A stretch of DNA of 64,000 nt from Aeromicrobium sp. Root236 (GTDB lineage: Bacteria; Actinomycetota; Actinomycetes; Propionibacteriales; Nocardioidaceae): NCBI RefSeq assembly GCF_001428805.1, contig NZ_LMIS01000001.1, forward strand, positions 620,001 through 684,000, given 5' to 3'. A program made the position numbers and the translations under genes. Numbering within the stretch: position 1 is the stretch's first letter; each line of letters starts with the position of its first letter. A model generated the notes under the pieces. The model was not told the DNA's origin. It was given only the letters and a program-made list of their open reading frames with translations, and searched no databases. This document shows, piece by piece, positions 37,029 through 44,737 of the stretch.

Positions 37029-38069
37029 TCAGTCGGTCATCGTGTCGGGCTCGTTGATCGGGAACCAGACGCTGATCAGCGCGCCGCCGCCCTCCGCTTC
37101 GCGGATGTCGATCTTGCCGCCGTGCTCCTCGACGATGCCGCGCACGATGTACATGCCCAGGCCGCTGCCGGCGCCCGGCCCGGCGCGCCAGAACCGGCTG
37201 AAGACGCGCTGGCGCATCTCCTCGGGGATTCCGGGGCCGTTGTCGTGCACCTCGACCGAGACGCCACCCTCGCCGTCAGCTCCGGCCGCGTTCTGCACGG
37301 CGAGCTCCCTGAGCCCGAACCCGTGGCGCATCGCGTTCTCGACAAGGTTGGTGACGACCTGCATGATGCGGTCGCTGTCGCCCCAGATCAGCTCGAGGTC
37401 GTCGCCGATGCAGATCTCGAAGGGCTCGGCCGCGCCGCCGGACACGTTCGTCAGGACGTGACGGACGATCTCGTCGAGCTTGACGGGTCCGCGCTTGAGC
37501 GTCAGTCGGCCGGCGTCGATGCGGGCCGCGTCGAGCAACTCGGTGATCAGACGGCTGAGCCGGTCGGCGTCGGCATCGACCGTCTCGAGCATGAACTGGC
37601 GCTGCTCCTCGGAGAACTTGTCCCACTTGGTGAGCAGCGTCGAGGTGAAGCCCTTGATGCCGGTCAGCGGCGAGCGGAGCTCGTGCGCCACCGTCGCGAC
37701 GAGGTCGGAGCGCTCGCGGTCGCGCTGGTTGCGGATCCGGGCGTTGCGGACGCTCACGACGACACGGCTGACCGGACCCGCCGGGCGCTCGCGGACGAGC
37801 GACGCCGTGATGAGGTACTCGCTGCCCTTGGGCGACCACCACGCCTGCTCCGAGATGCGCTTGCGCGTGGCGATGCCGTCGTAGGGCCTGGTCGTGTCGT
37901 ACCAGGAGTTGCCGTTGAGGTCGTCGAACGGCACGGCCTCGCTGAGGTGCATCCCGAGCATCTCGTCGCCCTCGGCGCGCGCCATCACGCGAATGCGTTC
38001 GTTGACGTACTGGACCCGGCCGTCCGGGCCGGCGATGATCACGCCGTCCGGGAAGTCGTCGAAGTCCAT
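37029..38069 (-). CDS. PAS-domain sensor histidine kinase, no adjacent regulator
   Basis: The kinase has 346 residues and no membrane helix, so it is soluble. It has an N-terminal PAS domain (DDFPDGVIIAGPDGRVQYVNERI), a HisKA domain with phospho-acceptor in LVATVAHELRSPLTGIKGF near residue 130, and a HATPase domain (NLVENAMRHGFGL, VHDNGPGIPEEM, GSGLGMYIVRGIVEEHGG). The ATG at 38069 is preferred over a TTG seven codons upstream. It lies between an rRNA-methylase gene and pheS in a translation-linked cluster, with no response regulator in the cluster, so it is an orphan kinase whose partner is elsewhere. Confidence 0.9.
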   Translation of the reverse strand: MDFDDFPDGVIIAGPDGRVQYVNERIRVMARAEGDEMLGMHLSEAVPFDDLNGNSWYDTTRPYDGIATRKRISEQAWWSPKGSEYLITASLVRERPAGPVSRVVVSVRNARIRNQRDRERSDLVATVAHELRSPLTGIKGFTSTLLTKWDKFSEEQRQFMLETVDADADRLSRLITELLDAARIDAGRLTLKRGPVKLDEIVRHVLTNVSGGAAEPFEICIGDDLELIWGDSDRIMQVVTNLVENAMRHGFGLRELAVQNAAGADGEGGVSVEVHDNGPGIPEEMRQRVFSRFWRAGPGAGSGLGMYIVRGIVEEHGGKIDIREAEGGGALISVWFPINEPDTMTD

Positions 38070-38123
38070 GAGGCCTGAATGTAGTACCAACGGACTACTT
38101 CGGACGACTCAACCCGACGACTT

Positions 38124-38936
38124 TCAACCAGTCGAGCGCGCCCGCGCCGAGGCGTAGAGGCAGACCGCGGCCGCCGTCGCGAGGTTGAGGCTCTCGGCCC
38201 GCCCGTAGATCGGCACCGAGACGACGAGGTCCGCGAGGTCCCGGGTCGCCGCCGGCAGGCCCCATGCCTCGTTGCCCATCAGCCAGGCAGTGGGCCGGGC
38301 GAGGTCGAGGTCGTCGTCGAAGAGGGTCACGTCTCCCCCGCCGTCGGCGGCCAGCACCTGCAGGCCGAGATCCTGCAACCGCGCCAGCGTCGCGGCGGTG
38401 TCACGCTCCGTCACGACCGGGAGGTGGAAGACGCTGCCGACTGTCGCGCGTACGGACTTGGGGTTGTAGGGATCGACGCTGTCGCCGACGAACACCACGC
38501 CCTGCGCACCGGCGGCGTCGGCGCACCTGATGACCGCGCCGGCGTTGCCGGGGTCGCGGATATCGGCGCAGACCACGAGGAACGTCGGATCGGCCGCGAG
38601 CAGAGCGTCGAGAGAGGCCCCGGGGATCCGGCAGCGGGCGACGACCCCCTGAGGCTGCACGGTGTCGGCGATCGACTCGACGACGTCGTCGGTCACGACG
38701 TGCCACGGCACCTCCGCAGCGTCGGCGGCATCGACGAGGTCGACGTGCTGCGCGGTGGCCCCCTCGGTCGCGAACACCTCGACGGTCGCGTCCGGCACCG
38801 TCAGCGCCTCGCGTACGGCCTGGGGGCCCTCGGCGAGGAACTCGCCGGTCTCGGCCCGGAACGCACGAGTGGCGAGCCGCCGGGTGTGCTTCACACGTCC
38901 TGAGCGGACGGTGAGCTCACCGGGCGTACTCGCCAC
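38124..38936 (-). CDS. TrmH/SpoU-family RNA 2'-O-methyltransferase
   Basis: The enzyme (270 residues) has an N-terminal RNA-binding substrate domain (SGRVKHTRRLATRAFRAETGEFLAEGPQAVREAL) and a C-terminal SPOUT knot. The three SPOUT motifs are visible: DIRDPGNAGAVIRCADAAGA, LMGNEAWGLP, and VPIYGRAESLNLATAAAVCLY. It probably methylates rRNA or tRNA. Its place next to rplT and pheST is usual in actinobacteria. The GTG start (38936) was chosen 31 bases after rplT; longer forms read into rplT. The exact target nucleotide is unknown. Confidence 0.93.
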   Translation of the reverse strand: MASTPGELTVRSGRVKHTRRLATRAFRAETGEFLAEGPQAVREALTVPDATVEVFATEGATAQHVDLVDAADAAEVPWHVVTDDVVESIADTVQPQGVVARCRIPGASLDALLAADPTFLVVCADIRDPGNAGAVIRCADAAGAQGVVFVGDSVDPYNPKSVRATVGSVFHLPVVTERDTAATLARLQDLGLQVLAADGGGDVTLFDDDLDLARPTAWLMGNEAWGLPAATRDLADLVVSVPIYGRAESLNLATAAAVCLYASARARSTG

Positions 38937-38967
38937 TACGTGAATTTCAGCTCGGGCGGTGTCGCGG

Positions 38968-39360
38968 TCAGGCCGCGGCGCCGTCCTTGGGTGCGTTGAC
39001 GTCAGCCGGAAGGTTGTCCTTCGCGGTCTGGACGAGCGCCGAGAACGCCGCCGGCTCGTGAACCGCGAGCTCGGCGAGGATCTTGCGGTCGACCTCGACA
39101 CCCGCGGCCTTGAGGCCCTGGATGAAGCGGTTGTAGGTCATGCCCTCGGCGCGGACGGCAGCGTTGATGCGCTGGATCCACAGACGACGGAAGTCGCCCT
39201 TCTTGGCCTTGCGGTCACGGTAGCTGTAGACCAGGGAGTGGGTGACCTGCTCCTTGGCCTTGCGGTAGAGCCGCGAACGCTGACCGCGGTAGCCCGCAGC
39301 GCGCTCCAGTGTCTGGCGGCGCTTCTTCTGTGCGTTGACAGAGCGCTTGACGCGTGCCAT
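38968..39360 (-). CDS. rplT: Large ribosomal subunit protein bL20
   Basis: L20 (130 residues) binds 23S rRNA early in 50S assembly and in several bacteria also represses its own operon. The sequence begins [21 protein letters not shown] and contains [23 protein letters not shown] in the family layout; the C-terminus has about 10 additional residues ([15 protein letters not shown]). It is third in the infC-rpmI-rplT operon, 42 bases after rpmI. Confidence 0.98.
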   Translation of the reverse strand: MARVKRSVNAQKKRRQTLERAAGYRGQRSRLYRKAKEQVTHSLVYSYRDRKAKKGDFRRLWIQRINAAVRAEGMTYNRFIQGLKAAGVEVDRKILAELAVHEPAAFSALVQTAKDNLPADVNAPKDGAAA

Positions 39361-39402
39361 CTCAGTTCTCCTTCAAGTTTTTCGGTATGTCGGGGGGCGC
39401 GG

Positions 39403-39597
39403 TCAGAGACCGAGCATCTTCTTCACGCGCTTGACGTCAGCCTTGGCGACGTCGGTCGTACCTTCGAGACGGCGCTTGCGCGAGGAGGACTTGACCTCGA
39501 GCAGGTGGCGGCGGTTGGTCTGCTCGCGACGCAGCTTGCCGCTGCCCGTGACCTTGACGCGCTTCTTCATCCCCGAGTGGGGCTTGAACTTCGGCAT
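39403..39597 (-). CDS. rpmI: Large ribosomal subunit protein bL35
   Basis: L35 (64 residues) is recognised from [21 protein letters not shown] and the basic tail [10 protein letters not shown]. Its ATG (complement 39595-39597) immediately follows the UAA stop of infC, with no spacer, so translation is coupled to that of IF3. Confidence 0.98.
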   Translation of the reverse strand: MPKFKPHSGMKKRVKVTGSGKLRREQTNRRHLLEVKSSSRKRRLEGTTDVAKADVKRVKKMLGL

Positions 39598-40287
39598 TTA
39601 TGCCTCCATGTCTGGGTCGAGGTTCTCAGAACGCCGACGTGGCTTCTTGGGTGTTGCGATCTTCTGGGCGGCTTCGCGGTGGGCCTTGACCTCGGCGGCC
39701 TCGGCGTCCTTCTCAGCGGCCTTGGCTGCCGTGGTCTTGACCTTCTCGGCCTTGACCTCGGCCTGGGCTTCGGACTTCTTCTTGTGCGGGCCGAGCACCA
39801 TCGTCATGTTGCGGCCGTCCTGACGGGCGTTGGACTCGATGAAACCGAGGTCCTCGACGTCAGCGGCGAGACGCTGGAGCAGCCGGTAGCCCAGCTCGGG
39901 GCGGTGCTGCTCGCGTCCACGGAACATGATGGTGATCTTGACCTTGTCGCCAGCCTTGAGGAATCGGACGACGTGACCCTTTTTGGTGTCGTAGTCGTGC
40001 TGGTCGATCTTCGGACGCAACTTCATCTCTTTGATGATGGTGTTGGTCTGGTTGCGGCGTGACTCGCGTGCCTTCTGGGCGGTCTCGTACTTGAACTTGC
40101 CGTAGTCCATGAGACGGCAGACGGGCGGGCGAGCGGTCGGAGCCACCTCGACAAGATCGAGATCAGCTTCCGCTGCCAGTCGCAGGGCATCCTCAATACG
40201 GACGATGCCCACCTGTTCACCGCCAGGACCGACGAGGCGTACTTCGGGAACACGGATTCGGTCGTTGACGCGCAGCTCTGTGGTGAT
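39598..40287 (-). CDS. infC: Translation initiation factor IF-3, starting at ATC
   Basis: IF-3 (229 residues) binds the 30S subunit and checks initiator tRNA and start codon. The N-terminal domain [24 protein letters not shown] and the C-terminal domain [20 protein letters not shown] with [19 protein letters not shown] are fully conserved. No ATG, GTG or TTG fits the start: the family N-terminus falls on an ATC at 40287-40285, with a perfect AGGAGG at 40297-40292, four bases upstream. Non-standard starts (AUU in E. coli) are an established autoregulatory device of infC. The last 57 residues form a Lys/Ala/Glu-rich extension beyond the usual end. It is the first gene of infC-rpmI-rplT. Confidence 0.95.
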   Translation of the reverse strand: MTTELRVNDRIRVPEVRLVGPGGEQVGIVRIEDALRLAAEADLDLVEVAPTARPPVCRLMDYGKFKYETAQKARESRRNQTNTIIKEMKLRPKIDQHDYDTKKGHVVRFLKAGDKVKITIMFRGREQHRPELGYRLLQRLAADVEDLGFIESNARQDGRNMTMVLGPHKKKSEAQAEVKAEKVKTTAAKAAEKDAEAAEVKAHREAAQKIATPKKPRRRSENLDPDMEA

Positions 40288-40461
40288 GGATCCTCCTGAG
40301 ATCGTGTGGGAGGCCAAGAAAAAATGGCCCCCGTACAAAACGGAAGCCACCAGTGGCGTATTCCCGCAGGAATGACGCCGTCGGCCGGTTCGTCGAGCTC
40401 GGTGAACCGGCGTAACCCCAAGGTCAAGGACCAAGCAGGTGGGAGGTGGACCTCCACTTCG
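40288..40461 (-). promoter_or_regulatory. Structured 5' leader of the infC-rpmI-rplT operon
   Basis: About 174 bases from the inferred transcription start to infC can form a series of hairpins (coordinates on the plus strand, structure on the minus-strand RNA): 40442-40455 (palindrome), 40384-40411 (8-bp perfect stem, 12-base loop), 40355-40379 (10 bp, one bulge), 40326-40348 (terminator) and an overlapping alternative, 40309-40316 with 40325-40332. The layout is that of an attenuation leader. L20 or IF3 feedback on this operon is established in other bacteria, but this leader does not obviously match those structures. Confidence 0.65.
40316..40348 (-). terminator. Intrinsic terminator (attenuator) within the infC leader
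   Basis: The RNA would form a 9-bp stem with two G-U pairs (arms within 40326-40334 and 40340-40348, loop UUUGU), followed at once by AUUUUUUCUU (complement of 40316-40325). A U-run this clear is rare in the window. It is located about 30 bases before the infC start, so read-through would be needed for expression. The 5' half of the alternative hairpin uses the 3' arm of this stem, so the two exclude each other. Confidence 0.7.
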
Positions 40462-40467
40462 CCCTCA

Positions 40468-40496
40468 AGGCTATCAGCGAGCGTGTTTATCCACAA
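40468..40496 (-). promoter_or_regulatory. Putative promoter of the infC operon
   Basis: On the minus strand this has a TTGTGG -35 (40491-40496) and a TAGCCT -10 (40468-40473) with 17 bases between. It lies in the gap between infC and the divergent ACT-GNAT gene and would start transcription near 40461. Confidence 0.45.
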
Positions 40497-40565
40497 AATC
40501 CGGACTTTCCCTGCCCGAAACATGCACGACGCGGTGTGGAAAACTTCCGGGGTCACGCTGGCACC

Positions 40566-41570
40566 ATGCTGTGGCGCATCCGTACGACGCTTGCCGACCG
40601 CCCGGGGATCCTGGCGGAGATCGCTCTGGCCTGCGGGAGGTCCGGCGTCAACATCCTCGGGATGCAGGTGTTCCCGACGAGTCCGCGGGTCACCGACGAG
40701 TTCATCGTCAGTGCCCCCGAGGGCTGGGGGGACGTCCAGCTCGCGGAGCTGTTCGAGGAGGCCGGCGGCGCCCAGGTGTCCGCCACGCGCGTCAGCGACG
40801 ACTCGTTGATCGATGCGCCGACGCGCTATCTCCGCGGCGTGCACCAGGTCCTCGAGGAGGGGCGGGACGCCGAGGAGGTGCTGCGCGAGCTGCTCGAGAC
40901 CGAGCCGCCCGACGTCGCCGACTACCGAGGCCATGACGTGCTCGACCTGACCCGCAGCAACGGAACCGTGCTGCGCATCAGCCGGGCGATCCCGTTCACC
41001 TCGGTCGAGCGGGCCCGCGCCCAGGCCTTGTTGTCGCTCGTCAGCGACTCCGCGTATGCCGCTCCCCTGGTCTCCCCGTCCCCCCGGCAGCAGGTGCCGA
41101 TGGTGCGCGAGGCGACGCTCGCCGACATCGAGGCGGTCGCGGCCCTGCACTCACGCTGCAGCATCGAGACGCTCTACAACCGCTACCAGGTGCCGCTGCG
41201 CATGCCGATGACGACCCGCATGGCCCGGCGCCTGGTCTCGCCGGAGTCGGGTGTCGCGCTCGTCGTGCAGGTCGGTCTCGACGTCGTCGGCCACGGCGTG
41301 CTCGAGGCGCTCGACACGGTGTGGACGTTCCAGCTGCTCGTCGAGGACGCGTGGCAGGGCCAGGGACTCGGCACGATGCTGGTCAAGCAGGCCGCCGGCC
41401 GGGCCAAGTCTCACGGCGCGCCCCGCCTCACGTTCATCACGGAGGGCTCGAACGACAAGCTCCTTCGCACGGTCGGCAACGCCGGGTTCGTCGCCCGGGT
41501 CGAGCGGCACGACGGCAACGTCCACATCACCGTGCCGCTGTCAGCCGTACGCTCCATCGCGACCGGCTGA
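40566..41570 (+). CDS. ACT-domain / GNAT acetyltransferase fusion protein
   Basis: The protein has 334 residues. The N-terminal 75 residues form an ACT domain (LWRIRTTLADRPGILAEIALACGRSGVNILGMQVF). A middle section of about 120 residues is helical. The C-terminal 130 residues are a GNAT domain (MVREATLADIEAVAALHSR at the start; acetyl-CoA loop WQGQGLGTMLVKQAAGRAKSHG near residue 262). ACT domains bind amino acids, so the likely idea is amino-acid-controlled acetylation of a protein or metabolite. The ATG at 40566 begins the ACT strand exactly; the longer upstream reading runs through the infC promoter. It stands alone, divergent from infC. Confidence 0.88.
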   Translation: MLWRIRTTLADRPGILAEIALACGRSGVNILGMQVFPTSPRVTDEFIVSAPEGWGDVQLAELFEEAGGAQVSATRVSDDSLIDAPTRYLRGVHQVLEEGRDAEEVLRELLETEPPDVADYRGHDVLDLTRSNGTVLRISRAIPFTSVERARAQALLSLVSDSAYAAPLVSPSPRQQVPMVREATLADIEAVAALHSRCSIETLYNRYQVPLRMPMTTRMARRLVSPESGVALVVQVGLDVVGHGVLEALDTVWTFQLLVEDAWQGQGLGTMLVKQAAGRAKSHGAPRLTFITEGSNDKLLRTVGNAGFVARVERHDGNVHITVPLSAVRSIATG

Positions 41571-41571
41571 C

Positions 41572-41640
41572 CCCCGAGATCTGGCCGCAGATCCACGCGG
41601 GACGAGGCTGACCAGGTGGTTCTGAGGCCACCTCTCGGGG
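41572..41640. terminator. Bidirectional terminator-like structure between convergent genes
   Basis: An outer 8-bp stem (41572-41579 with 41633-41640, CCCCGAGA and its complement) encloses a compact inner hairpin (AGGTGG 41614-41619 with CCACCT 41628-41633, sharing one base). It fills the gap between the stops of the ACT-GNAT gene and the SseB-like gene. Confidence 0.4.
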
Positions 41641-41642
41641 CG

Positions 41643-42101
41643 TCAGGCGAGCCAGGCGGGGCCGGCGTCGCTCTGCACGAGCCGGTGGCCGGCGGCGAGG
41701 TGCCCGACGTCATCGGTCTCGACGACGGTGAAGGTCGGGTTGCCGAGGTCGAGCAGGATCGCCGTCGCGCCCTCGTCGAGCGTCGCCCGGGCGGCATCGC
41801 GGCCGAGGATCGGCACCGGTCGGGCGTTGGGGTCCCACACGGCCATCGACGCCACGCTGCTGAACGCCAGCAGCGCCTGCCGGCCATCGGCGCCCGTCAT
41901 GAGGACTGCCGCCATGTCGGCGTTCTTGTCACCCTCGGCCGGCACCTCGCCCAGCAGCGCGACGATCGGTACGAAAACCCGTGCGTCGGCCAGCGCAGCG
42001 AGCACCGCGAGGTCGTCGCCGAACGCCTGTGCCAGCAACGGGTCGACGGATCCGTCGTCGCCGGGGAACTGCGGACTCGCGAGCGTACGGTCGTGGCTCA
42101 C
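41643..42101 (-). CDS. SseB-family protein
   Basis: The product (152 residues) has the SseB N-terminal domain pattern: VLAALADARVFVPIVALL, GDKNADMAAVLMTGADGRQALLAFSS, LDEGATAILLDLGNPTFTV. Such proteins are small, cytoplasmic and of unclear role in actinobacteria. It starts at GTG 42101, overlapping the stop of the PH-domain gene by four bases. It is the last gene of the hisE-hisG-PH-SseB run. Confidence 0.8.
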   Translation of the reverse strand: MSHDRTLASPQFPGDDGSVDPLLAQAFGDDLAVLAALADARVFVPIVALLGEVPAEGDKNADMAAVLMTGADGRQALLAFSSVASMAVWDPNARPVPILGRDAARATLDEGATAILLDLGNPTFTVVETDDVGHLAAGHRLVQSDAGPAWLA

Positions 42102-42514
42102 GACGGCACCCGGCTGCGAAGGTAGGCCACGGCCTCGCGGGCGTACGCGCCGTCGGAGCCCTGGATGGCGAACAGCATGACCCGCTCGTCGTCCTTGGTC
42201 ACGAGCGTCGGCCACGGTGCGCCGGTGCCCATCGCGAAGCCCTGGATGTCCGACCACGGGACGCGGTGCCGGCGATAGCCGTTGAGCACCTCGACGCCGT
42301 CGTCATCGGCGCGGACGTAGCTGCGCCCGATGCCGTGCAGCAGCGCCAGCACGGCGATGATGATGAGCCACAGCGTGATGTCCTCGGCGACCGTGAAGTA
42401 GATGTCGTCGGGCAGCGCCAGACCGATCACGACGGTGATCACGAGCATGATGACGCCCACGCCGTACGCGACGACGCGGGCACCGCCGGGGCGGAACGTC
42501 CTCAGATCCGGCAC
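42098..42514 (-). CDS. PH-domain membrane protein
   Basis: This 138-residue protein has two N-terminal hydrophobic helices (VVAYGVGVIMLVITVVIGLAL and ITLWLIIIAVLALLHGIG) followed by a bacterial PH-like beta domain (GVEVLNGYRRHRVPWSDIQGFAMG), as in small actinobacterial PH-domain proteins of unknown role. The GTG at 42514 overlaps the hisG 3' end by 13 bases; start selection is uncertain because no clear ribosome site is visible. Regular association with hisEG in actinobacteria suggests simple co-transcription. Confidence 0.78.
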   Translation of the reverse strand: MPDLRTFRPGGARVVAYGVGVIMLVITVVIGLALPDDIYFTVAEDITLWLIIIAVLALLHGIGRSYVRADDDGVEVLNGYRRHRVPWSDIQGFAMGTGAPWPTLVTKDDERVMLFAIQGSDGAYAREAVAYLRSRVPS

Positions 42515-43347
42515 GCCAGGATGTCCGTCACGAGGATCCCGCGGGCGCCGATCTCGTAGAGCGAGTCCATGACCTTCTGGGCGGCGTCGCGCGGCACCAT
42601 CGAGCGCACCGCGACCCACCCTTCGCGATGAAGAGGCGAGACGGTCGGCGACTCGATGCCGGGCGTCAGCTCGACAGCACGATCGACCTGGTCGACCCGG
42701 ATGTCGTAGTCCATCATGATGTAGGTCCGGGCGACCAGGACGCTGTCGATGCGGCGCTTGAAGACCGCGAAGCCGTCCGGCTCCGGCGCGTCCTGACGGG
42801 TGATCAGCACCGCCTCGGACGACAGGATGGGCTCGCCGAACACCTCGAGGTCGGCCTGCTTCAGCGTGCTGCCGGTCTCGACGACGTCGGCGATCGCGTC
42901 GGCGACGCCGAGACGTACGGAGGACTCGACCGCGCCGTCAAGACGTACGACATCGGCGCTGACGCCGCGCTCGGCGAGATAGGCCTGCACGATGCCGGGA
43001 TAGGACGTCGCGATCCGCGAGCCATCGAGGTCGGCGACGGCCGACATCGCACCGATCGGCGCGGCGAAACGGAACGTCGAGGCGCCGAAGCCGAGCGAGA
43101 TGTTCTCCGCCGCCTTGGCACCGGAGTCGAGCAACAGGTCACGGCCGGTGATGCCGACGTCGAGCGTGCCCTCCCCCACGTAGATCGCGATGTCGCGGGG
43201 ACGGAGGTAGAAGAACTCGACGTCGTTGTCGGGGTCGAGCGTGACGAGGTCCTTGGTGTTGCGGCGTTGGTGGTAGCCGGCCTCGGTGAGCATCTGTGCG
43301 GCGGACTCGGCGAGGGCGCCCTTGTTGGGTACGGCGATCTTGAGCAT
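42502..43347 (-). CDS. hisG: ATP phosphoribosyltransferase (long form)
   Basis: HisG (281 residues) catalyses the first step of histidine synthesis. It is the long, self-sufficient form: catalytic domains begin MLKIAVPNKGALAESAAQML and contain GITGRDLLLDSGAKAAENISLG and VVETGSTLKQADLEVF. The C-terminal 75 residues are the ACT-like regulatory domain (GWVAVRSMVPRDAAQKVMDSLYEIGARGILV), which binds histidine for feedback. No hisZ is needed. It follows hisE by 71 bases. Confidence 0.97.
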   Translation of the reverse strand: MLKIAVPNKGALAESAAQMLTEAGYHQRRNTKDLVTLDPDNDVEFFYLRPRDIAIYVGEGTLDVGITGRDLLLDSGAKAAENISLGFGASTFRFAAPIGAMSAVADLDGSRIATSYPGIVQAYLAERGVSADVVRLDGAVESSVRLGVADAIADVVETGSTLKQADLEVFGEPILSSEAVLITRQDAPEPDGFAVFKRRIDSVLVARTYIMMDYDIRVDQVDRAVELTPGIESPTVSPLHREGWVAVRSMVPRDAAQKVMDSLYEIGARGILVTDILACRI

Positions 43348-43418
43348 GGACTTCTCTTCTCAGGAGTTCTGTGACGGCGAGGGTCGGAGGCACGGAAAGG
43401 CGCCGAAGGGCCGATCCG

Positions 43419-43682
43419 TCACAGATGCGCGTAGACGTCGTCGAGCGTGATGCCGCGGGCGATCATCATGACCTGGGCGTGGTAGAGCAGCTGGCTGAGC
43501 TCCTCGGCGGCGCGCTCGGCACCTTCGTGCTCCGCTGCCATCCACGACTCGGCCGCTTCCTCGACGAGCTTCTTGCCGATCGCGTGCACGCCGGCGTCGA
43601 GCTCGGCGACGGTGCGCGAGCCCTCGGGGCGCGTGGCTGCCTTGTCGGACAGCTCGGCGAAGAGTTCATCGAAGGTCTTCAT
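43419..43682 (-). CDS. hisE: Phosphoribosyl-ATP diphosphatase
   Basis: HisE (87 residues) hydrolyses PR-ATP to PR-AMP, the second histidine step. The MazG-like helical fold is recognised from [21 protein letters not shown] and [34 protein letters not shown] features. It is a stand-alone hisE, not fused to hisI, and lies upstream of hisG as in most actinobacteria. Confidence 0.96.
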   Translation of the reverse strand: MKTFDELFAELSDKAATRPEGSRTVAELDAGVHAIGKKLVEEAAESWMAAEHEGAERAAEELSQLLYHAQVMMIARGITLDDVYAHL

Positions 43683-43706
43683 CGCGGAGCAGTCTATCGG
43701 CGCGTG

Positions 43707-44261
43707 CTAGCTCGGGGTGACGGGCGGTGCTGGCGGTGGACCATCGGCCCGCCGGAGCGCGACGGCGCATGCGCCGACCAGGAGCCCGGCCACCAGCAGA
43801 CGGAGGTCGGGCTCGTAGACGAACCCGAACTCGCTGACCTGGTCACCGGCGATTCCTCGGACGACGGGCAGTCCCAACGCAGCGGTGCAGAGCAGCCCGC
43901 TGAGCCACCAGCCAATGCGTCGTGCGCGTCTCGACGCAAGGTTGCCATCCGCGAGGGTCCTCGCGAACAACGCCACGAGGACCGCACCGACCGTGATCAG
44001 GATGATCGAGACCGCAACGGGGATGAACAGGATCGCGTGGTCGCTCCCAGTGCCGTCGAGCACCCGGACAGGGATGGCGCGGTGTGGGACCAAAGCGGCG
44101 ATGCCGATCTCGTCGGGGTCGATCCTGACCTGCGGGGGGTCGCCGTTGATCCACCTCGTCAACGGCGGGGCAGCGACCAGGTCGACGACGAGGAACCAGA
44201 CGGCGGCGATGATCGCGTCGCTCGGGCGCACGCTCGCCCGCCGACCGGCGGCGTTCGTCAC
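43707..44261 (-). CDS. Unrecognised four-helix membrane protein (DUF2975-like layout)
   Basis: The protein has 184 residues and four predicted membrane helices: about residues 15-32, 78-100 ([25 protein letters not shown]), 118-135 ([19 protein letters not shown]) and 150-167 ([17 protein letters not shown]), with an extracytoplasmic loop of about 45 residues after helix 1 and a proline-rich end. The spacing recalls DUF2975 proteins but no motif proves this. Its start overlaps the ribH stop by four bases, so it is carried on the riboflavin message; a role in flavin transport cannot be excluded, but it is not the usual RibU/ImpX family. Confidence 0.65.
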   Translation of the reverse strand: MTNAAGRRASVRPSDAIIAAVWFLVVDLVAAPPLTRWINGDPPQVRIDPDEIGIAALVPHRAIPVRVLDGTGSDHAILFIPVAVSIILITVGAVLVALFARTLADGNLASRRARRIGWWLSGLLCTAALGLPVVRGIAGDQVSEFGFVYEPDLRLLVAGLLVGACAVALRRADGPPPAPPVTPS

Positions 44262-44737
44262 GCCTGGGTGCCGAGCGTGCGCAGGACGTTCCAGGCGGAC
44301 AATGCAGCCTCGACAGCCTCGCGTCCCTTGTCCTCACGGCTCTCGGGCAGACCCGCACGATCGAGCGCCTGCGCCTCGTCGTCACAGGTCAGCAGCCCGA
44401 AGCCGATCGGGACGCCGGTGTCGAGGGCGACCCGGTTGAGCCCGTCGGTCGCAGCCGCCGAGACGTACTCGAAGTGCGGGGTGCCGCCGCGGATGATCAC
44501 GCCGAGGGCGATGACCGCGTCGTAGCCCTCGCGGGCGTACGCCTGGCAGAGGATCGGCAGCTCGAAGGATCCCGGGGCTCGTACGAGCGTGACGTCCTCG
44601 ACCTTGGCGTCGGCGAGGGCGCGCTCGGCGCCGGCGATCAGGCCGTCCATGACCTCGGTGTGCCAGCGTGACGCGACGATCGCGACGCGTGCGCCCGTGC
44701 CGTCGACGAAGATCGTGGGTGCTCCAGCTCCACTCAT
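44258..44737 (-). CDS. ribH: 6,7-dimethyl-8-ribityllumazine synthase
   Basis: RibH (159 residues) forms lumazine from the pyrimidine and butanone precursors. The sequence contains [40 protein letters not shown] and [30 protein letters not shown], the family core including the active-site His after GGTPHFE. The ATG overlaps the ribBA stop. It is the last enzyme gene of the ribD-E-BA-H operon. Confidence 0.97.
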   Translation of the reverse strand: MSGAGAPTIFVDGTGARVAIVASRWHTEVMDGLIAGAERALADAKVEDVTLVRAPGSFELPILCQAYAREGYDAVIALGVIIRGGTPHFEYVSAAATDGLNRVALDTGVPIGFGLLTCDDEAQALDRAGLPESREDKGREAVEAALSAWNVLRTLGTQA

